Shown: positions 17,505-26,726 of the stretch, one piece after another
Layout: each line of letters begins with the position of its first letter
Numbering within the stretch: the first letter of the stretch is position 1
Source: G963665495 sp963677785
GTDB lineage: Bacteria > Desulfobacterota > Desulfovibrionia > Desulfovibrionales > Desulfovibrionaceae
Assembly (NCBI GenBank): GCA_963677785.2
Contig: CAXXDH010000002.1
Coordinates: forward strand, 124,001-188,000
Length of the DNA: 64,000 nt
Reading direction: 5' to 3'
Made by a program: the position numbers and the translations under genes
Notes under the pieces: model-generated
Databases searched by the model: none
What the model was told of the DNA's origin: nothing
Seen by the model: only the letters and a program-made list of their open reading frames with translations

Positions 17505-18025
17505 GGGGCATCCTCATTTTCGGTTGCAGAAAGTCGGCTGGTCGCAAGCTCTTCCGTGTGTTGCGGAAAAAACGGTCATTTGGCGCACTGGCGGTTCAAA
17601 AAGAAACAAGCGTATGATCAACCGGATTTGCCACATGGCGCGACGGCAAAGTCGAGTCGCGTTATTCTCCTTATAAGAAAAATGCGTATAACTCCCTTCA
17701 TTTCGATAGCTAAAAAAGGCTTCAGATACAATAGTACTGGAAGGATTTTTCCCGGACAGGGTGATTTGCGGGAAGATGCGCTGCAGGATGCAGCCTGCAG
17801 TTCGCCTGCTGTTCCAAGACGATGCCGGAAAAAAAGGATCAAGCGCGCCACAACGGACCAGATTGCAGACAGGCAGTCGACTCGCGGACAAGGACCGGGA
17901 TTATTACCTTTTATTTGCGGTGATTATGTGCTAACACACTGATAGTGGAAAGAGTGCTTGGAAGACTTTCGTACAATTGAAGACTGTCTGGCAGCCACAG
18001 GCAATTGGTTGGGCGCAGCAAATAC
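17505..18025. other. divergent intergenic region without a visible gene
   Basis: About 520 bases between the hybrid kinase (leftward) and the TPM-like gene (rightward). It must hold both promoters, but I see no box strong enough to call, and no credible reading frame with a ribosome site. Confidence 0.6.
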
Positions 18026-18568
18026 ATGTTTTTTTACCGAAGAAGAAGGCAACCGTTGATCCGCGGAGGGACTCCAGGCGAGCAGCTGCTGCGCTTTGTC
18101 GCTTTGATCGCCATTTTCGTAGGCGCAGGCTGGCTGTTCTGGGTCAATTCCGAGCGCAACCTGGAAAAGATTCAGGCCATGGGGGCTGTGGATGACAGAG
18201 GCCACATTCTCACCCAAAAACAGCGCCAGGCCTTGATCGACATCTCCCGTATCTACAAGGACGACTTTGGTCTTGTGCTCAAAGTACGCATTGGTCCGGT
18301 GGATGATTTGTCCGTGGACAACAGGACCAAGACTCTGCTTTTTGTCCTGGACCCCGCCAATAAAGAAGCGGATTTTTATTTCCCGCCGCTGGTCAACAAA
18401 GCGCTGGGAGCTGAATTTGTCGAAAACCTCCGAACGCGCTATTTTCCCGCTTATTTTGTTGAAGACAATGTCTGGTTCGCCGGTCTTATCGATGCGCTGG
18501 AATCTACCTGGCAGCAGTTGAAGGGCGAGCCTGTTTCACGAAAATCTGCCTCTGGGGAGGATATGTGA
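18026..18568 (+). CDS. single-pass membrane protein with TPM-like domain
   Basis: 180 residues from ATG 18026; a TTG at 18005 in frame is possible. A basic N-terminus (FFYRRRRQPLIRGG) precedes one membrane helix (about 24-41, LLRFVALIAIFVGAGWLFWV). The rest resembles the TPM (TLP18.3/Psb32/MOLO-1) fold: ILTQKQRQALIDISRIYKDDFGLVLKVRI, then LLFVLDPANKEADFYFPPLV. Such domains occur in membrane-bound proteins of unclear biochemical role. The topology puts most of the protein outside the inner membrane. Its stop overlaps the GTG start of rnhA, so the two are co-expressed. The family call is moderate. Confidence 0.6.
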   Translation: MFFYRRRRQPLIRGGTPGEQLLRFVALIAIFVGAGWLFWVNSERNLEKIQAMGAVDDRGHILTQKQRQALIDISRIYKDDFGLVLKVRIGPVDDLSVDNRTKTLLFVLDPANKEADFYFPPLVNKALGAEFVENLRTRYFPAYFVEDNVWFAGLIDALESTWQQLKGEPVSRKSASGEDM

Positions 18569-19053
18569 CTGATACGCAATCCTGCGGCAATGTGGCCATT
18601 TTCACGGACGGTTCCTGCCTTGGCAATCCCGGCCCTGGCGGATGGGCCGCTATTCTCGTGTACGGCGAGCACCGCAAAGAGCTGAGCGGGGGCATGAGCC
18701 CCACCACCAACAACCGCATGGAAATTCTGGCCGCCATTGAAGGCCTCGAATCCTTGACCCGTCCGTGCGAGGTCGTCTTATCGACGGATTCCCGCTATCT
18801 GCGCGATGCCGTGGAAAAGGGCTGGATAAAAAACTGGAAGCGCAACGGCTGGAAAACCGCGGCGAAAAAGGATGTGAAAAACCGGGACCTCTGGGAGCGT
18901 CTGGATGCGCTGCTCAAAGAACACAAGGTCCGTCTGGACTGGGTTCGCGGACATGACGGACATCCGGAAAACGAGCGTTGCGACGAATTGGCCAGAAAAG
19001 CCGCTTCGCAATCCGGCCTTCCCAAAGATACGGGCTATTCAGGAAACAGCTGA
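18565..19053 (+). CDS. rnhA: ribonuclease HI
   Basis: Cuts the RNA strand of RNA-DNA hybrids (R-loops, Okazaki primers). 162 residues; the GTG start at 18565 has GGGAGG upstream and overlaps the previous stop. The four catalytic acids are visible: D15 (FTDGS), E53 (RMEILA), D75 (STDSRY) and D140 (ERCDELA), with the RGHDGHPENE loop that contributes the catalytic His. The basic handle (KNWKRNGWKTAAKKDVKNRDLW) of the E. coli type enzyme is present. The length is typical and there are no anomalies. Confidence 0.97.
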   Translation: MTDTQSCGNVAIFTDGSCLGNPGPGGWAAILVYGEHRKELSGGMSPTTNNRMEILAAIEGLESLTRPCEVVLSTDSRYLRDAVEKGWIKNWKRNGWKTAAKKDVKNRDLWERLDALLKEHKVRLDWVRGHDGHPENERCDELARKAASQSGLPKDTGYSGNS

Positions 19054-19090
19054 CTTCCCCTTGTCCTCTTTACATGCTCTGGATTTGTCC

Positions 19091-19122
19091 TTGAAGTCGT
19101 ATTTTTTTGAGAATAATTATCA
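19091..19122 (+). promoter_or_regulatory. promoter overlapped by a Fur/Zur-type operator
   Basis: TTGAAG (19091-19096), 17 bases, TAATTA (19114-19119). A 15-base near-palindrome TGAGAATAATTATCA (19108-19122) covers the -10 and differs from the 7-1-7 Fur-family consensus TGATAATnATTATCA at one position. Binding there would block RNA polymerase, so metal-dependent repression of the downstream metal-binding protein gene is predicted. Confidence 0.75.
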
Positions 19123-19217
19123 AATCCCTTGCCAAGACAACGCACGGGGGCTATCACAAATTTCTTTCTAAGGTCTCACGCGTCGATTGCATTACAAGTC
19201 AACAAAAGGAGCTTACC

Positions 19218-20114
19218 ATGCAGCGACATATTGGATTGTTACTGGCGATTTTTGTATTGCTAACCGGTTCCAGGGCCTTTGCCGCAGAAAAGCCTTTGGT
19301 GTTCGTCAGTATTTTGCCGCAAAAATATTTTGTTGAAAAAATTGCCGGAGATTTGATGGACGTGTCCGTAATGGTCATGCCTGGAGCCAGCCCGGCCACC
19401 TATGAACCATCCCCCAAGCAAATGGCGGATCTGGAAAAATCCAAAGCCTATTTTTCCATTGGAGTACCTTTTGAGGCGACCTGGCTGAAACGCTTTGCCG
19501 GAGCCAACCCCAAGATGACTCTTATTCGTACGGATTCGGGCATAACCAAAAGACCCATGGTCGCCCATCATCATCATGAAAAAGGGGAACATCATTCAGA
19601 TCATGAAGCTCCCGCTCATGGTATCCTGGATCCGCATGTCTGGCTGGCGCCCGAACAGGTGCGTACGGTGGCAAAAAATATCTGCGACGGACTGATTCAG
19701 GTTGATGGCGCGCATAAGGCGGACTATGAGGCCAATCTGCAGTCCTTTCTGAAAGAAATCGACTCACTGGATGCAAAAATTAAACAGATTCTCGCTCCGT
19801 TGCCCAAAAACAAGCGGATTTTCATGGTCTTTCATCCGTCCTGGGGATATTTCGCCAAGGAGTACGGCTTGAAACAGATTCCCATCGAAAGCGAAGGCAA
19901 GGAGCCGAGTCCGAAAGAGCTGGTGGAAATCGTACAGCACGGCCGCAAGCTGGGCATTCCCGTCGTTTTTGTTCAGCCTCAGTTTTCGGACAAAAGTGCC
20001 AAGGTCATTGCTTCGGAAATGGGTGCCAAGGTCGTACCGCTTAATCCCCTGGCAGAAGACTGGGCAGCCAATTTGCTTAAAGTCGCCGAGGCCTTCCAGA
20101 GCGCATTACAATAA
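19218..20114 (+). CDS. ZnuA/TroA-family metal ABC transporter substrate-binding protein
   Basis: 298 residues from ATG 19218 (AAGGAG upstream); an upstream in-frame start at 19107 would remove the signal peptide. Residues 1-23 are a signal peptide (ending SRAFAA), so it is a periplasmic protein binding Zn or Mn for import. A His-rich flexible loop (HHHHEKGEHHSDHE, about 117-130) is typical of zinc binders, and DPHVWLAP and FHPSWGYFAKEYG supply conserved ligands. Odd point: the usual first ligand motif DPHxYEP reads SPATYEP, so that His is an Ala. No permease or ATPase gene is adjacent. A Fur/Zur box overlaps the promoter and a terminator follows, so it is transcribed alone. Confidence 0.88.
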   Translation: MQRHIGLLLAIFVLLTGSRAFAAEKPLVFVSILPQKYFVEKIAGDLMDVSVMVMPGASPATYEPSPKQMADLEKSKAYFSIGVPFEATWLKRFAGANPKMTLIRTDSGITKRPMVAHHHHEKGEHHSDHEAPAHGILDPHVWLAPEQVRTVAKNICDGLIQVDGAHKADYEANLQSFLKEIDSLDAKIKQILAPLPKNKRIFMVFHPSWGYFAKEYGLKQIPIESEGKEPSPKELVEIVQHGRKLGIPVVFVQPQFSDKSAKVIASEMGAKVVPLNPLAEDWAANLLKVAEAFQSALQ

Positions 20115-20136
20115 GCAAATTTGAAGAACGAAATAC

Positions 20137-20177
20137 AACGTTCCTCCGGCAGGGGTTGCCTGGGGAACGTTTTTTTT
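20137..20177 (+). terminator. intrinsic terminator of the metal-binding protein gene
   Basis: Stem AACGTTCC (20137-20144) pairs with GGAACGTT (20164-20171), followed by a T-run to 20177. Confidence 0.9.
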
Positions 20178-20201
20178 ATGCTCTGAAAAAACGATGTTGC
20201 G

Positions 20202-20876
20202 TCAGATTTCGGCAATTACAGGAGACAGAGCCCATAAAAAGCGGCTTTTGCCCGCCGCGGTATAGTCCTGCGTATTGACGGCTCGCCACTGCGGGGGCAA
20301 GGAATCGGGCAGAGGCTCGTTGCACATGAACAGCAGCACGCCTCCTGGAGCAAGATATGGCAGGGCAAGTTCCAGAAGTCTGGCCCAGGGCATGAATGCG
20401 CGGCTCAGCACCAAGTCCACGGGCGCGTGCTTTGTCAGCGCCAGCTCTGCATCCATACGCAGTACGCGCGTTTCGGGCAGCTTGAGCCGGGACAGCGCGT
20501 TTTCCAGAAATATCGTCCGCTTTTCGCGCAATTCCACCATCCGGTAGCTGCCATCCGTCCAGAGCATTCGGAGGGGAATCCCCGGCAATCCGGCGCCAGC
20601 CCCCAGGTCGAGACAGACCGGAACATCTGGTAGTTCCAGTTTTTTAATAAATTCGGCCAGGTGCCAGCTGTCCAGTACGAGTTCCAGGAGGATTTTCCGC
20701 CAGGGGTAGGGCCCCACCAGGTTGCAGCGCCTGTTCCATTTTACGAGCATCTCCAGATAGCTGCAGAGCTGCTTGGCCGTAGCAGAGTCAACGGGCGTCC
20801 GGTTCTCGCGGCACAGGGCCTCCACCTGTTCGGGAATGGGTATTTGCGTCAGATTATTTTTCGTTTTTGCGGCCAT
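20202..20876 (-). CDS. rsmG: 16S rRNA (guanine527-N7)-methyltransferase RsmG
   Basis: Methylates G527 of 16S rRNA in the 530 loop using SAM; loss causes low-level streptomycin resistance in other bacteria. 224 residues, start ATG 20876 behind AAGGA. The N-terminal helical part has the family signature LEMLVKWNRRCNLVGP. The SAM motif I is CLDLGAGAGLPGIPL (about 88-102), followed by ELREKRTIFLENALSRL and the VDLVLSRAFMPW motif. The length is typical. It is not next to mnmG or parAB as in many genomes; it is a single gene here, convergent with the metal-binding protein gene. Confidence 0.94.
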   Translation of the reverse strand: MAAKTKNNLTQIPIPEQVEALCRENRTPVDSATAKQLCSYLEMLVKWNRRCNLVGPYPWRKILLELVLDSWHLAEFIKKLELPDVPVCLDLGAGAGLPGIPLRMLWTDGSYRMVELREKRTIFLENALSRLKLPETRVLRMDAELALTKHAPVDLVLSRAFMPWARLLELALPYLAPGGVLLFMCNEPLPDSLPPQWRAVNTQDYTAAGKSRFLWALSPVIAEI

Positions 20877-21121
20877 GCGTCCTTGTAGCGTAAGATTACC
20901 TGCCGCGCCAGCAAGCTGTCCGGGCCTTTGAATTGCCGGATTGCTAGGCCGGATGGTCTGTGTTTTTTTTATCGCGCTGCCGCCCTGAAAACGTGGCCGA
21001 GACGGCAGGCGCTTATGGAATCGCTTGCCAGAGCCGCCCGGATGCCCTATGCAAATGCCTCGTCGGCAGCACTCTTGCGGCAGGCAATCGTACTGAGAAC
21101 CAAGGATGAAAGGAACGGATT

Positions 21122-22087
21122 ATGAGCGATCAGACATATAACCTGGCAATTCAATTTCCCGGCCAGGGCTCTCAGGAAAAAGGCATGGGCCGCGATCTGG
21201 CCGAGGCCTCCAAAGATGTGATGGAACTCTGGAAAAAAGCGGAGAGCATCAGTGGATTTGCCCTGCGCGAGATATACTGGGAGGGCGACGACGCGGCCAT
21301 GGCGCGGACCGAGCATCTCCAGCCCGCCCTGACCGTCGCCAACGTGGGTTTGTGGATGCGTCTGGCTGAAAAACTCGGCAGCAGCGCCCAGGTCTGCCTG
21401 GCAGGCCACAGCCTGGGCGAATTCAGCGCATTGGCTGCGGCCGAAGTTCTGGCTCTGGACAAGGTCATCGAACTTGTTTCCTTGAGAGGCAAACTCATGG
21501 CCGAGGCGGATCCGCAAGGCACGGGCAAGATGGCCGCGGTGCTCAAGATGGAGCAGAATGTTGTGGAGGATCTGGTACGCCAGGTCGCCGAACAGACCGG
21601 CGAGCTCTGTCTCATTGCCAATTACAATTCTCCTGCCCAATATGTCGCCAGCGGTACGGCCGCCGCCATAGACGCGCTTTCGCCTCTGGTCAAAGAAGGC
21701 AAAGGCCGGATGATCGTTCTCCCTGTGAGCGGTGCTTTTCACAGTCCCATGATGGCCGAAGCCGCGGCCGAATTGAAAAAGCTGATGGCCGGAGCGGATT
21801 GGCGCAAACCCCGGTGGACGGTGTTTTTTAATGTGAGCGCACGTTCCGAACGCGACCCAGGTGCCATCCACGAAATCATGACGCGGCAGATGACTTCGTC
21901 CGTGCTCTGGACCCCCCTGGTACGGGCGCAGTGGGATCAGGGCGTACGTAGGTGGTGGGAATGCGGTCCGAAAAACGTGCTTACCAAGCTGCTCAAGGCC
22001 AACCTGGCGGACAAGGAAGACTCCTGGCAGAGCCAGAGTATCAATTCCCTGGAGGTCCTGGACGCTCTGGATGGTTCGGACATTTAA
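21122..22087 (+). CDS. fabD: malonyl-CoA:ACP transacylase
   Basis: Moves malonyl groups from CoA to acyl carrier protein to feed fatty acid elongation. 321 residues, start ATG 21122 behind a purine-rich AAGGAACGG. The N-terminal QFPGQGSQ is diagnostic; the nucleophile S97 lies in GHSLGE, the catalytic His in GAFHSPMM, and a C-terminal ECGPKNVLTKLL matches the family end. The gene stands apart from any other fab gene, which is unusual, and is followed about 190 bases later by argS in the same direction. Confidence 0.94.
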   Translation: MSDQTYNLAIQFPGQGSQEKGMGRDLAEASKDVMELWKKAESISGFALREIYWEGDDAAMARTEHLQPALTVANVGLWMRLAEKLGSSAQVCLAGHSLGEFSALAAAEVLALDKVIELVSLRGKLMAEADPQGTGKMAAVLKMEQNVVEDLVRQVAEQTGELCLIANYNSPAQYVASGTAAAIDALSPLVKEGKGRMIVLPVSGAFHSPMMAEAAAELKKLMAGADWRKPRWTVFFNVSARSERDPGAIHEIMTRQMTSSVLWTPLVRAQWDQGVRRWWECGPKNVLTKLLKANLADKEDSWQSQSINSLEVLDALDGSDI

Positions 22088-22277
22088 GAATCCTTGGGGC
22101 CGGGATACGTACGGAAATGGGCTGCTTTGCCAATGATGTACGCCCCGAACGGCAGCTGTACGCATGTCCTTTCCATGTGGCGCGTACGTAGGAAAAAGCC
22201 TGCTGCAGGGCGTATTGCAATGGTTTTTTCAGATCATCTAGACAATTTCTAAAAAACACGTTATGAAGTGAACGAAA

Positions 22278-23936
22278 ATGCGAGCACAAGATTATATAAC
22301 AACCCTTCTTCAAGGGCATTTGCAGGGCAAGGGGTTCGAATGGCCGGATAAGGCCAATGTCGAGCCTCCCAAAGACAAGCGCTTTGGCGACATGGCCAGC
22401 AATGTGGCTCTTGTATTGGCATCTCAGGCCAAGGCCAAGCCGCGCGCCATTGCCGAGGAGATTCGCGAGGCTCTGCTCGGCGTGGAGAGCGAGCTTGAGT
22501 CCATAGAGATAGCCGGACCCGGTTTTTTGAATTTTACGCTCAAACCCGCTTTCTGGCAGCAGACAGTGGGCGAGATCCTGAAGCAGGGCGATGTCTACGG
22601 ACAGACCGGCTTTGGCAACGGGCGCAAGGTGCAGGTGGAATATGTTTCGGCCAATCCCACAGGGCCTCTCCATATCGGCCACGGACGGGGTGCGGCCCTT
22701 GGCGACAGTCTGACGCGCATTCTTCGCGCCACCGGGCATGATGTCAGTACGGAATATTACATCAACGACGCCGGACGGCAGATGCGTATGCTGGGTATGT
22801 CCGTTCTGGCCCGCGCATCTGAAAAGACCGGACGGGACTTCCCCTTTCCGGATGACGGCTACAAAGGCGACTACATTCGCGACATCGCGGAGATGGCCTT
22901 GCAGCAGGCCCCGGAACTGGGCACCATGGACGAGGTAGAGGCCGTCAGCCTGTGCACGCGTATCGCTGTGGACGATATCCTGCAGGGCATCAAGGACGAC
23001 CTGGCCCGGTTCAATGTGGAACATCAGGTCTGGTTTTCAGAAAAGTCCCTGGTCGCCTCGGGTGCCGTGGACAAGACCTTTCAACTGCTCAAGGACCACG
23101 GGCTGGCTTTTGAGCAGGACGGCGCGTTCTGGTTCAAGACCACGGAGTTCGGGGACGACAAGGACCGCGTTATTCGCAAGTCGGACGGACAGCTGACCTA
23201 TTTCGCTTCCGATATCGCCTATCACGACGACAAATGCCGGCGCGGGTTCCAGCTGATGGTGGATATCTGGGGTGCCGACCATCACGGGTACGTGCCCAGG
23301 CTGTCCGCCGCAGTGGAGGCCCTGGGGTATCCGGATGTGGCGTTCAAAGCGGTGCTGGTACAGCTGGTCAATCTTTTGCGCGGCGGCGAGCCGGTGGCCA
23401 TGTCCACGCGCGGCGGCACCTTTGTAACCCTGGCCGAGGTACTGGACGAAGTCGGTTCCGACGCGGCACGCTTCATGTTTCTTTCCCGCAAGAGCGACAG
23501 TCATCTGGACTTCGACCTCGACCTGGTGAAACAACGTTCCATGGACAACCCCGTTTATTACGTACAGTACGCCCATGCGCGCATCAATTCCGTCCGCCGC
23601 AAGGCCGTTGAGCGGGGTATCTCCCTGGAAGCGCTGGCGCCCGAGTCCGCAGTTCTTGCAAGTCTGTCCACGCAGGAAGACCTCGACCTGCTCAAGTTGC
23701 TGGCGCGTTTTCCCGAAACCTTGGAGAGCGCCGCGGCTACATTGAGCCCGCATGTTCTCAGTTACTATCTGATGGAATTGGCAGGGGCGTTGCATCGCTA
23801 TTATACGGTTCACCATGTACTTGGTGCGGAGGACGAAACCTTGATCCGCGCCCGGTTGTTGTTGCTTACGGCCACGGCGCAGGTTGTTCGCAACGGCTTG
23901 GGTTTGCTGGGAGTCAGCGCTCCGGAGCAGATGTAG
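22278..23936 (+). CDS. argS: arginyl-tRNA synthetase
   Basis: Charges tRNA-Arg with arginine. 552 residues, start ATG 22278. The N-terminal Add-1 domain (about 1-90) precedes the class I catalytic core with the HIGH signature at 131-135 (LHIGH). The KMSKS loop is represented by VAMSTRGG, a common ArgRS variation. The C-terminal DALR-type anticodon-binding domain ends with RLLLLTATAQVVRNGLGLLGV, as in most ArgRS. The length is typical and no lesions are seen. A SPOR-domain gene follows after 69 bases, a pairing I regard as common in this lineage. Confidence 0.96.
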   Translation: MRAQDYITTLLQGHLQGKGFEWPDKANVEPPKDKRFGDMASNVALVLASQAKAKPRAIAEEIREALLGVESELESIEIAGPGFLNFTLKPAFWQQTVGEILKQGDVYGQTGFGNGRKVQVEYVSANPTGPLHIGHGRGAALGDSLTRILRATGHDVSTEYYINDAGRQMRMLGMSVLARASEKTGRDFPFPDDGYKGDYIRDIAEMALQQAPELGTMDEVEAVSLCTRIAVDDILQGIKDDLARFNVEHQVWFSEKSLVASGAVDKTFQLLKDHGLAFEQDGAFWFKTTEFGDDKDRVIRKSDGQLTYFASDIAYHDDKCRRGFQLMVDIWGADHHGYVPRLSAAVEALGYPDVAFKAVLVQLVNLLRGGEPVAMSTRGGTFVTLAEVLDEVGSDAARFMFLSRKSDSHLDFDLDLVKQRSMDNPVYYVQYAHARINSVRRKAVERGISLEALAPESAVLASLSTQEDLDLLKLLARFPETLESAAATLSPHVLSYYLMELAGALHRYYTVHHVLGAEDETLIRARLLLLTATAQVVRNGLGLLGVSAPEQM

Positions 23937-24005
23937 CCGGCGAATGGGACGGTGCCGTTGCGGCGGGCCGCTGCCAAGAGGTTTTTTCGTCAGCAGGAGT
24001 TGCAT

Positions 24006-24902
24006 ATGAAATTTGAGATGAAAAAAAACGAAGGCGCAACCGGCGGATCCAAGCGGTATCATTTCGAGCTTTCCTTCGGCGGTTTGTTGGGGGTGGGCGC
24101 TGTTGCAGTTGTCGGCCTGGTCTGGGTTTTTGTCTTCGGGGTGCTCGTGGGCCGCGGTTACCAGCCTGAAAAACAGGTTCCCGAACTGGCCACCTTGATG
24201 CCCGCTTCGCAAAGTGCCACCGCAGAGATGACGGAGACAACCAAACAGGACAACAACAAGGTCATTCCTCCGGAAGAGTTGGACTATTACGCCAATCTTA
24301 AAGAAGAGTCCCGGACCAAAAAGGCGACTAAAACGGCTGCAGCAGGTACGCCTGCGGCCAAAAAACCGAAAGAACCCGCCAAGGAACTTTCCGCGCCGGC
24401 CACTGTTGCGGCCAAGCCCGCGGCTAAGCCTGAGGAAAAAGAGCTGAAAACCATAGTCCCGGCGTCTTCCAAAGCTACTGCCGCCATGGCCGCGCCCAAG
24501 AGCAAGCCAAAGAAACAGGAAACACCGAAACAGGCAGCTGCGCCAGCCAAACCCGCGAAAATCGAAAAAGCGGAAACAAAAACTGCGCAAGTTCGCCCAG
24601 GCCTGGACGCTCCAGTGAAGACCTCGAAAGAGCGCGCCGAGGAGCAGGCAGATACGCAGGTCTATGATTACGTATATCAGATTGCATCCTTGCAGGATCC
24701 CAATGCGGCATTGCGATTTCGGGACAAGGTCAAGAAACTCGGCCTCAAAGCCGAAGTAAATGTAATTAAAACGGACAGTAAAGTCTGGCATCGTGTGGTG
24801 GTGCATTTTCGCGGGATGCCTGAGGACACTCGGGGCATGAAAGAAAAATTGGAACGAGTCGGCGTGGACAAACCCTTGATGAAGTCAAAAAAGCCAATTT
24901 AG
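24006..24902 (+). CDS. SPOR-domain cell division/envelope protein
   Basis: 298 residues from ATG 24006 (AGGAG upstream). One membrane helix (about 22-46, GGLLGVGAVAVVGLVWVFVFG) anchors it with the C-terminus in the periplasm. Residues about 70-210 are Ala-, Lys- and Pro-rich and probably unstructured. The last 80 residues are a SPOR domain (YVYQIASLQDPNAALRFRDK, then a second repeat around VWHRVVV), which binds denuded septal peptidoglycan and targets proteins to the division site. The protein is FtsN-like in architecture, but no FtsN-specific motif is visible. Confidence 0.85.
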   Translation: MKFEMKKNEGATGGSKRYHFELSFGGLLGVGAVAVVGLVWVFVFGVLVGRGYQPEKQVPELATLMPASQSATAEMTETTKQDNNKVIPPEELDYYANLKEESRTKKATKTAAAGTPAAKKPKEPAKELSAPATVAAKPAAKPEEKELKTIVPASSKATAAMAAPKSKPKKQETPKQAAAPAKPAKIEKAETKTAQVRPGLDAPVKTSKERAEEQADTQVYDYVYQIASLQDPNAALRFRDKVKKLGLKAEVNVIKTDSKVWHRVVVHFRGMPEDTRGMKEKLERVGVDKPLMKSKKPI

Positions 24903-24970
24903 GCCAAAAAATAATTCAGTCGCTTTGCCTTTGGTTCGGATCATGCTACACGCTTCAAAAATCGGATGGA

Positions 24971-24999
24971 GCGGCTCTGGGAAACAACTACAGAGCCGC
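24971..24999. repeat. 9-bp inverted repeat between SPOR gene and mlaE
   Basis: GCGGCTCTG (24971-24979) pairs perfectly with CAGAGCCGC (24991-24999) over an 11-base loop. A T-rich stretch follows only after a gap, so it is a weak terminator at best; a leader structure of the mla mRNA is the alternative. Confidence 0.6.
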
Positions 25000-25080
25000 A
25001 ACATGCCGTTTTGAGCGTTTTTCGTTTAAAGACAGTGCGTATATCAATAACAGGCAACTAAAGTTGTTGTGGATTTTGCC

Positions 25081-25887
25081 ATGAATTCTGATCTGCATAC
25101 TGCTCCGAATCCTGTAGCCCTGCTGGGACAGAGCGTGCTGTCTCTGGTGGCGGATTCGGGGGCCATGGCGATTTTTTTCTTCGAAGGCCTCCGGCAAAGC
25201 TTCACGGCGTTTACAGTCCTTCCCAAGATCGTCCGGCAAGTTTATTTCATCGGCGTCAAATCCGTCTTTGTCATCGCTTTGATAGGCCTGTTCACCGGCA
25301 TGGTGTTCGGGCTGCAAGGATATTATACGCTGGTGAAGTTCGGTTCGGAGGGCTTGCTGGGAGCGGCCGTGGCCCTCGCCCTGATCAGGGAGCTGGGGCC
25401 CGTGCTCACAGCCATCATGGTCACCGGCAGGGCAGGTTCCTCCATGGCCGCTGAAATCGGGGTGATGCGTATCTCGGACCAGATCGATGCCTTGGAAGTT
25501 ATGGACCTGCGTCCGATGCGTTTTCTGGTCAGCCCGCGGATCATTGCCTCGCTGATCGTTTTTCCCTTGCTGACGGCTTTGTTCGACGTCATCGGGATCA
25601 TCGGCGGGTATTTGTCCGGTGTTTTGCTGATGGGCGTCAACTCGGGGACATATTTCGCCCGCATTGATTCGAGCGTGGACATGATAGATGTTTCGGGCGG
25701 ATTTTATAAATCATTCGCTTTTGCCGTCATTGTGGCCACGGTGTGTTGTTTCCAGGGCTACTTTACGCATATGCGTACAGACAGTGTAGGGCCTGAAGCC
25801 GTCAGCAATGCGACGACATCGGCCGTGGTGCAATCCTCCGTATTGGTGCTGGTCAGCGATTATGTGCTCACTTCTTTCCTGCTGTAG
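25081..25887 (+). CDS. mlaE: MlaE-family phospholipid ABC transporter permease
   Basis: Inner-membrane permease of the Mla system that moves phospholipids between inner membrane and MCE protein. 268 residues from ATG 25081; a GTG at 25069 is an alternative. Five or six hydrophobic segments are visible. The family core LALIRELGPVLTAIMVTGRAGSSMAAEIG and the DALEVM motif are intact. It heads the mlaEFDCA operon, with mlaF starting six bases after its stop. Confidence 0.95.
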   Translation: MNSDLHTAPNPVALLGQSVLSLVADSGAMAIFFFEGLRQSFTAFTVLPKIVRQVYFIGVKSVFVIALIGLFTGMVFGLQGYYTLVKFGSEGLLGAAVALALIRELGPVLTAIMVTGRAGSSMAAEIGVMRISDQIDALEVMDLRPMRFLVSPRIIASLIVFPLLTALFDVIGIIGGYLSGVLLMGVNSGTYFARIDSSVDMIDVSGGFYKSFAFAVIVATVCCFQGYFTHMRTDSVGPEAVSNATTSAVVQSSVLVLVSDYVLTSFLL

Positions 25888-25893
25888 GTCGCG

Positions 25894-26649
25894 ATGATGT
25901 CCGAGGGTAATGAAATCTGGGGAATCCGTCTGGAAGACTGCAGCGTCGGCTATCCGGGCCTCGTGGTGTTGGAAGGATTGAACGCCTCGCTGCCCCCGGG
26001 ACAGATCAGCGTCATTCTGGGCGGTTCGGGATGCGGCAAATCCACATTGCTCAGGCATGTTCTCGGGCTTTCCAAACCGTCGCAGGGCAAAATTTTTATC
26101 GGCGACCAGGATTTATTTACACTGCGTCCAAAGGAATTTCGCAACGTCAGACGCCGGATGGGCGTCTTGTTTCAGGACGGCGCGCTGCTCGGATCGCTGA
26201 CTTTGGGAGAAAATGTCGCATTGCCTCTCAAGGAGCGTACCTCGCTGTCAGCAGACAAAATCCAGGAAATCGTTTTGCACAAGCTCGGACTGGTCGGGCT
26301 TGAAGAATTTGCCGATTATTACCCGGGTCAGCTTTCCGGCGGTATGCGGAAACGCGGCGGATTGGCCCGTGCTATAGTGATGGATCCGCCCGTTTTGTTG
26401 TGCGACGAACCCACGTCCGGTCTGGATCCCATCAATGCGGCACAGATGGACGCGCTGCTGCTGGATATGAAAAAACGTTTCAAGGTGACCATCGTGGTGG
26501 TAAGCCATGATTTGCAGAGTCTGTACGCCACGGCGGATCATGTGCTTGTTCTGCACGATGGCCATGCTGTTTTTGATGGTTCTTTGCAGGATATGAAGCA
26601 GAGCGAAGATTCCTACATACGCCAGTTTTTGGAGCGCAGGCCCGATTGA
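25894..26649 (+). CDS. mlaF: MlaF-family ABC transporter ATP-binding protein
   Basis: ATPase powering the MlaE permease. 251 residues. Walker A GGSGCGKST, Q-loop FQDGALLGSLTLGENVALPL, signature LSGGMRKR and Walker B VLLCDEPTSGLDP are all intact, and the switch His is in VVVSHD. The signature Met (SGGM) and the GENVALPL stretch are typical of MlaF rather than other ABC ATPases. The start can be either of two adjacent ATGs at 25894 and 25897. Confidence 0.96.
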   Translation: MMSEGNEIWGIRLEDCSVGYPGLVVLEGLNASLPPGQISVILGGSGCGKSTLLRHVLGLSKPSQGKIFIGDQDLFTLRPKEFRNVRRRMGVLFQDGALLGSLTLGENVALPLKERTSLSADKIQEIVLHKLGLVGLEEFADYYPGQLSGGMRKRGGLARAIVMDPPVLLCDEPTSGLDPINAAQMDALLLDMKKRFKVTIVVVSHDLQSLYATADHVLVLHDGHAVFDGSLQDMKQSEDSYIRQFLERRPD

Positions 26650-26726
26650 CGGCCCGAAGGCGGAAAACGATGGCAAAACAGCGCGTCGGCTGATCGTACT
26701 TTTTTTGAGTGGAAATGGAGAAACCA

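Noticed and set aside
23037..24806. 589-residue minus-strand frame opposite argS and the SPOR gene
   Set aside because: Low-complexity Gly/Phe/Arg text typical of the reverse complement of an Ala/Lys-rich linker; not a gene.
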